From Solibacillus faecavium (GTDB taxonomy: Bacteria > Bacillota > Bacilli > Bacillales_A > Planococcaceae): 47,613 bases of DNA. The stretch is taken from assembly GCF_014836905.1 (NCBI RefSeq), contig NZ_JACSPZ010000015.1, forward strand, positions 1-47,613. Reading direction: 5' to 3'. Below, in pieces: positions 43,868 through 47,613 of the stretch. Under the pieces are notes generated by a model, which made no database searches, was not told the DNA's origin, and saw nothing but the letters and a program-made list of their open reading frames with translations. Made by a program: the position numbers and the translations under genes. The number at the start of each line of letters is the position of its first letter. Position 1 is the stretch's first letter.

Positions 43868-44310
43868 TATAATTTCACCCACATTACTAACGCATCTTCA
43901 TGATTATCCGTATAGTATCCTTTTCGAAGTCCACCCTCTTGGAATCCAAGCTTGCGATATAAATTTTGTGCAACCGTATTAGTCACACGTACCTCTAAAC
44001 TCATGACATCCATATTAGCTTCTTTGGCTATTCGCATCGCCTCACGCATCAATCCTTCACCGATACCTTGACCACGCACAGAGTTCACAACAGCTACATT
44101 TGTGATTTGAGCTGCATCAATAACAAGCCAAATTCCACAAAAGCCGATAATGTCACCTGTCTCATTTTCAGCTACTAAGTAATGAGAAAATTGATTTTCT
44201 GTCATTTCATAATAAAACGACTCCAGAGTCCATGGTGTTGGAAATGTGGCAAGCTCAATTGCATGGACAGCCGGAACATCGTCAATCACCATTTTACGAT
44301 ACTGAACCAT
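43867..44310 (-). CDS. rimI: Ribosomal-protein-alanine N-acetyltransferase RimI
   Basis: A 147-residue GNAT enzyme ([33 protein letters not shown], acetyl-CoA loop [24 protein letters not shown], then [29 protein letters not shown]). RimI acetylates the N-terminal alanine of ribosomal protein S18 in E. coli. Its place between tsaB and tsaD, overlapping each by one base, is typical of Bacillales ydiD. The TPWT motif and C-terminal [12 protein letters not shown] are diagnostic. Confidence 0.93.
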   Translation of the reverse strand: MVQYRKMVIDDVPAVHAIELATFPTPWTLESFYYEMTENQFSHYLVAENETGDIIGFCGIWLVIDAAQITNVAVVNSVRGQGIGEGLMREAMRIAKEANMDVMSLEVRVTNTVAQNLYRKLGFQEGGLRKGYYTDNHEDALVMWVKL

Positions 44311-45014
44311 TAGTGTTGCTCCTTTTTTTGTTCCTTAATCCAGTTCGCTTCTGCTTCTGCAATACGGCGATATTGGGGAACAAATGTATGAGTAGATTCA
44401 ATGTCCGGTAATGGCATTTGCTGAGCTAAGGCTATTAGCTCGGAAGCTCTCGGTAAATCCATTGTATAAGGTGCTCTTATGGCTAAATCACCTAATACAT
44501 GCTGGATTTTTTCAAAGTATACTTCAACATCGCTCCCTATAAATAAAATGGGACGATTAAGTTGTTGAAGCTTAAGTAATAACCCGTCTATATGATCGTG
44601 ATAATCTTCAATCATTGTATTTAAACTACCTAATTCATAAACCGCTGCATATACATTTTGACGACGAGCATCGATTAAAGAACAAATCGCATAATTAGAA
44701 ATACGGGCATTGGCAGCCAGCACTTTTAAGCTGGAAACTCCTACTAAAGGTTTTTTCAATGACCAAGCTAAAGTTTTGGCAAGGGTAACACCTATACGGA
44801 CACCCGTATAAGAGCCAGGTCCTTCCGAAACAGCAATAGCCTCTATCTCTGCTGGCACTAATCCTGCTTTTTTTATTACTTCTTCAATGGCAGGCATAGC
44901 ACCTACTGAATGCGTTAACTTTATATTTTGTACAACCTCAGCCAGCACTTTATTTTCCTTCACTATTGCGACAGAAAGCGGTGCATTTGCTGTTTCAATT
45001 CCTAACCAAATCAT
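44310..45014 (-). CDS. tsaB: tRNA t6A biosynthesis scaffold TsaB
   Basis: A 234-residue TsaD paralogue with IWLGIETANAPLSVAIV, LTHSVGAMPAIEEVI, AIAVSEGPGSYTGVRIGVTLAKTLAW and LIDARRQNVYAAVYE. It lacks the metal-binding histidines and acts as a scaffold that pairs with TsaD and TsaE to cycle the enzyme. It overlaps tsaE by ATGA and rimI by one base, so the operon is translationally coupled. Confidence 0.95.
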   Translation of the reverse strand: MIWLGIETANAPLSVAIVKENKVLAEVVQNIKLTHSVGAMPAIEEVIKKAGLVPAEIEAIAVSEGPGSYTGVRIGVTLAKTLAWSLKKPLVGVSSLKVLAANARISNYAICSLIDARRQNVYAAVYELGSLNTMIEDYHDHIDGLLLKLQQLNRPILFIGSDVEVYFEKIQHVLGDLAIRAPYTMDLPRASELIALAQQMPLPDIESTHTFVPQYRRIAEAEANWIKEQKKEQH

Positions 45015-45463
45015 TTTAATAACTCCTCACAAAGGCGAATATATTTTCCGCCAATTGGTTTCAATACAAATTTACGTTTCGTTTCATCAATACGGGTAAT
45101 TTCTATTGCTAAACGTTCCTCTGGTAAATCCTCATCAATTAAATGGGCCCATTCAACAACTGTGACCGCATCGCCAAAAAAGATTTCCTCCCACCCTAAA
45201 TCTTCATCGCTATCGGCTAAACGATAGACATCTAAATGATTTAGTGGAATTCGCCCTTCATACTGTTTCATAATCGTAAACGTTGGACTATTAACTGTAC
45301 GTTTTACACCCAGACCTTTTGCAAAGCTCTGTGTAAAAGTCGTTTTACCAGCACCTAAATCGCCTTCAAGCGTAATTGTATATTGGGGTTGAACTAAACC
45401 CGCCAGCCTTATCGCAAGTGCTTGCGTCTCCTCAAGTGTTTCTATATATTTTTCGTATATCAT
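45011..45463 (-). CDS. tsaE: tRNA t6A biosynthesis ATPase TsaE
   Basis: A 150-residue P-loop ATPase. Walker A is EGDLGAGKTTFTQSFAKGL, followed by VNSPTFTIMKQYEGRIPLNHLDVYRL and the Walker B/EW region VTVVEWAHLI. It drives TsaB-TsaD turnover during t6A formation. First gene of the operon, with AAGGAAG about ten bases before the ATG and a sigma-A-like promoter upstream. Family length is about 150-158. Confidence 0.95.
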   Translation of the reverse strand: MIYEKYIETLEETQALAIRLAGLVQPQYTITLEGDLGAGKTTFTQSFAKGLGVKRTVNSPTFTIMKQYEGRIPLNHLDVYRLADSDEDLGWEEIFFGDAVTVVEWAHLIDEDLPEERLAIEITRIDETKRKFVLKPIGGKYIRLCEELLK

Positions 45464-45502
45464 TTAAAGTTGCTTCCTTCCACAAAAAAATCCATTACCT
45501 CT

Positions 45503-45531
45503 AGTTTACTTGAACTGAGGCAATTGTTCAA
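45503..45531 (-). promoter_or_regulatory. tsa operon promoter
   Basis: Minus strand TTGAAC (45526-45531) and TAAACT (45503-45508) with a 17-base spacer, 40 bases before the tsaE start. Confidence 0.6.
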
Positions 45532-45579
45532 AATGTATCACTTTTAGTTGGATGTTTACAGGATAAAAACTATATAAAA

Positions 45580-45612
45580 AGAAAAATCTTATAAGCAAAA
45601 TGCCTATAAGAT
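45580..45612 (-). terminator. terminator of the lipoprotein gene
   Basis: ATCTTATAAGC (45586-45596) pairs with GCCTATAAGAT (45602-45612) with one mismatch, followed on the minus strand by TTTTTC. Confidence 0.75.
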
Positions 45613-45617
45613 CCATT

Positions 45618-45956
45618 TTAACGTGAAGAGTTACCTTTTCGTTCTACTATTTCTTTTTGGACTAAACCTTCCTCTTTAAATTGAAGACGATAAGCCTGTG
45701 TCAATAAAAATTCATCATTCCATTCATAAACTCCATTTTCTATTTCTTCACCTGCACCTCCCGTAATCCGAACTACCTCCAGATACGACATACCTTCTTC
45801 CAGCTTATTAAATTCCTCTTCGTTCATGTACTTCTGCCACGAATACGCATTACCTTCTTCAATTTCCAAAATTTCATCAGTACATGCAGAAACGAGCATC
45901 ATTAGAAAGAAAACCAGACAAATAGATAGGTAGATAATAAAACCCTTTTTATTCAT
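45618..45956 (-). CDS. Small lipoprotein with BLIP/BamE-like repeat
   Basis: From ATG at 45956, with GGAGGG six bases upstream, this encodes 112 residues; upstream extension to 46019 is unsupported. A signal helix (GFIIYLSICLVFFLMMLV) ends in the lipobox LVSAC, so it should be lipid-anchored at the outer face of the membrane. The mature part contains the pattern LEEGMSYLEVVRITGGAGEEI followed by VYEWNDE, the helix-and-strand unit of the BLIP/SmpA-BamE-like fold (DUF3862-type), often a protein-protein interaction module. Function unknown. Single-gene unit between the tsa operon and the OYE gene. Confidence 0.78.
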   Translation of the reverse strand: MNKKGFIIYLSICLVFFLMMLVSACTDEILEIEEGNAYSWQKYMNEEEFNKLEEGMSYLEVVRITGGAGEEIENGVYEWNDEFLLTQAYRLQFKEEGLVQKEIVERKGNSSR

Positions 45957-46029
45957 CAGTATCCCTCCTTTACTTATGTATATAGCGGACTTTTCCCGTA
46001 ACATCGCACTATAAAACATTTCTGTAGCA

Positions 46030-46070
46030 TAAAAAAGGTTTAGTAAAGGAATTTCCCCTTTACTAAACCT
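46030..46070 (-). terminator. OYE gene terminator
   Basis: AGGTTTAGTAAAGG (46036-46049) pairs perfectly with CCTTTACTAAACCT (46057-46070), followed on the minus strand by a T-run. Confidence 0.88.
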
Positions 46071-46096
46071 CTTGTAATGAACTTATTGAATCTTAA

Positions 46097-47188
46097 TTAA
46101 AAACCTGGTACCCACCCTGGTCTAGATTGCAGTCTTTTTAGTAATGGACTTGGAAGAACAGTATCGATGTTCTCATTGTAAGCTGTATGAACTTGCTCTC
46201 CCTTTTCAACTTTTTCAACCCAGTGAGGTTCAATAAGTAAGGCACGACCTAGTGCTACTAAATCTGCTCCTAACTGTAATGCATGTTCTGCTTCTTCAAC
46301 AGTATATATTGAACCAACACCAATTAAAGGCTTTCTACCATCTAATAAATTTTGAATAGCGGAAATGCGATTTTGTTGCCCTTTTTCAAAGCGATGTGTC
46401 TCAGAACGGAAGTCACCTAGTGAAATATGCAAGTAAGTTAGCTCTGTTTTAGCTAATTCATCTACTAACATAATTGTATGATCCATCGTAATTCCATCTT
46501 CTTCTGGCTCTTCTGGACTAAATCGATAACCAACAATGAACGATTCATCTGCATACGTATTTTTAACTTTTAAAACTTCTTCGACTATCTCTAAAGGGAA
46601 ACGCATCCGTTTATCGATCGTCCCACCATATTCATCGATTCTTTTATTTGTAAATGCTGAGTAGAATTGCTGAATTAAATACGTATTCGCTCCATGGATT
46701 TCAACCCCATCAAAGCCTGCTTGAATTGCTCGTCTTGTTGCTTCTCCATATGCCTTAATAATTTGTTTCGTTTCATCGAGTGTTAATGGTCGTGCTTCAT
46801 TTTTTTCTATAGTAATAGCTGCACTTGCGCTTACAACATCGCCATTTGGAACTAAATGCTGAAGTGACTGACGACCGCCATGATGAATTTGCAGTACCGC
46901 CTTAGCGCCACCTTGTTGAATAGCTTGTGCAATCTTTTGTAAGCTTGGGATATAGTGATCCTCATGAGCTGCTATTTGCCCCGGAAATGCCTTTCCATTT
47001 GCCGCAACATAAGCACATGCCGTAATAATCATGCCAGCTCCTGAAGCACGTTCTTTATAATAAGCAATCTCTTCATCAGAAACTGTATCATCTTCGTTAG
47101 CCGAATATGTTGTCATTGGGGCCATTACAAAGCGGTTTCTAAGTTCAACCTTTTCATTTAACTTTACCTTTTCAAAAAGTGCCTTCAT
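46097..47188 (-). CDS. Old Yellow Enzyme-family NADH:flavin oxidoreductase
   Basis: A 363-residue FMN barrel protein. Recognisable parts are LRNRFVMAPMTTYSANEDDTVSD, LQIHHGGRQS, the substrate-binding pair in GFDGVEIHGANTYLIQQF followed by NKRIDEYGG, and the FMN phosphate site VGSIYTVEEAEHALQLGADLVALGRALL. It fits the bacterial NADH-dependent flavin oxidoreductase (YqiG/NamA-related) group, which reduces activated C=C bonds; the true substrate is unknown. AGGAGG lies upstream of the ATG. It stands alone next to the rrn operon end. Confidence 0.9.
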   Translation of the reverse strand: MKALFEKVKLNEKVELRNRFVMAPMTTYSANEDDTVSDEEIAYYKERASGAGMIITACAYVAANGKAFPGQIAAHEDHYIPSLQKIAQAIQQGGAKAVLQIHHGGRQSLQHLVPNGDVVSASAAITIEKNEARPLTLDETKQIIKAYGEATRRAIQAGFDGVEIHGANTYLIQQFYSAFTNKRIDEYGGTIDKRMRFPLEIVEEVLKVKNTYADESFIVGYRFSPEEPEEDGITMDHTIMLVDELAKTELTYLHISLGDFRSETHRFEKGQQNRISAIQNLLDGRKPLIGVGSIYTVEEAEHALQLGADLVALGRALLIEPHWVEKVEKGEQVHTAYNENIDTVLPSPLLKRLQSRPGWVPGF

Positions 47189-47340
47189 TACTTAATTCCT
47201 CCTTTGCTATGACTATGACTTTATCTAAACAATCAATTATTTTCAAGCAACAGCTACTAAACTTATAAGTTTGCTTTTGGAATGTTTTATATTGGCACTA
47301 GTGGATGGGGAAATGTTCATGCCATCAACAGAAAATAAAA

Positions 47341-47530
47341 TAAGCGGAGTTTTTCCGGTTATTTGTAGAAGGGCACTAGTTTAAGTTTTAAATAAAGGTC
47401 TAATTTCCGGTTATTCATGGAAAAAGTATGTATTAATTATATTTTTGTGATCATAGGCGGAATTCTTCCGTTTATTTTCGCCTTTTTTTAATTTAATTTC
47501 TAAATAAACGGAACTTCTCCCTCTATTTTT
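47341..47530. repeat. degenerate GCGGAATTTTTCCGTTTATTT-type repeats
   Basis: Four related units: 47341-47364 (TAAGCGGAGTTTTTCCGGTT), 47393-47415, 47455-47478 (AGGCGGAATTCTTCCGTTTA), and an inverted unit at 47502-47530 whose complement reads GGGAGAAGTTCCGTTTATTT. Spacing is about 50-60 bases. No gene or clear promoter is seen in 47189-47530. Confidence 0.45.
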
Positions 47531-47531
47531 T

Positions 47532-47565
47532 GACGAAAAAAAACCACTGAAAATTCAGTGGTTTT
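47532..47565 (-). terminator. rRNA operon terminator
   Basis: AAAACCACTGA (47540-47550) pairs perfectly with TCAGTGGTTTT (47555-47565), followed on the minus strand by a T-run. It sits just after the 5S gene. Confidence 0.92.
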
Positions 47566-47569
47566 GCGT

Positions 47570-47613
47570 GTGCGAAGCGACGTCCTACTCTCACAGGGGG
47601 AAGCCCCCAACTA
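47570..47613 (-). rRNA. rrf: 5S rRNA (3' end, partial)
   Basis: The minus strand reads TAGTTGGGGGCTTCCCCCTGTG then AGAGTAGGACGTCGC, the conserved 3' part of Firmicute 5S rRNA (helices IV-V and the start of helix I). The gene continues beyond the right edge. The exact 3' end is uncertain by a few bases. Confidence 0.93.

Overview
The window is about 47.6 kb of AT-rich chromosome from a Gram-positive, spore-former-type Firmicute. Gene order, strong GGAGG-type ribosome binding sites, frequent TTG/GTG starts, a CIRCE-controlled groESL, Rex, TatA/TatC, DesK/DesR, S-box and purine riboswitches all point to Bacillales. Sequence style suggests Planococcaceae (Solibacillus/Lysinibacillus-like), but that assignment is an inference. 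Much of the order matches Bacillus subtilis: tsaE-tsaB-rimI-tsaD, ydiF, rex, tatA-tatC, ydiL, groES-groEL on one side and yeaC-yeaD-yebA, guaA, pbuG on the other. No mobile element, prophage, CRISPR array or tRNA was found.

Both ends are ribosomal RNA operons on the minus strand. The left end is the promoter and leader of an rrn operon whose 16S gene lies outside the window. The right end is the 3' end of a 5S gene with its terminator.

Layout. 1-2.7 kb: rrn promoters, a GNAT acetyltransferase and pbuG behind a guanine riboswitch and a PurR box pair. 2.8-5.1 kb: a Nudix hydrolase, a small oxidase-like membrane protein, a 37-aa membrane peptide, a YflT-type stress protein with a sigma-B-like promoter and a 49-aa basic protein. 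5.2-11.3 kb: guaA with its own guanine riboswitch, and the MoxR/DUF58/transglutaminase operon. 11.4-14.2 kb: a small hypothetical and the NAD salvage pair pncB-nadE. 14.4-17.6 kb: glnK-amtB with two GlnR/TnrA boxes, and proline dehydrogenase. 17.7-20.6 kb: the des-desK-desR membrane-fluidity system. 20.7-26.8 kb: a GNAT enzyme and the yitJ-metH methionine operon under a SAM-I riboswitch. 26.8-34.8 kb: a haem-synthesis oxidase, a globin-coupled chemotaxis sensor, a hypothetical, a LysR/Sel1 pair, a carboxylesterase and an S-layer-anchored SGNH hydrolase. 35-42.3 kb: groEL-groES, a CPBP protease, tatC-tatA, rex and the ABC-F protein YdiF. 42.3-42.8 kb: a cluster of DnaA boxes. 42.9-47.2 kb: the tsaD-rimI-tsaB-tsaE operon, a small lipoprotein and an Old-Yellow-Enzyme-family oxidoreductase.

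The coding content is mostly ordinary housekeeping; the interest is in the regulatory DNA. The best signals are a non-origin DnaA-box cluster between tsaD and ydiF, two GC-rich foldable elements placed just after guaA and just after the CPBP gene, paired GlnR/TnrA boxes on glnK-amtB, and stacked PurR plus riboswitch control of pbuG. I did not find convincing evidence of a wholly new multi-gene system. All recognition of homologues is from memory of family motifs; nothing was searched.
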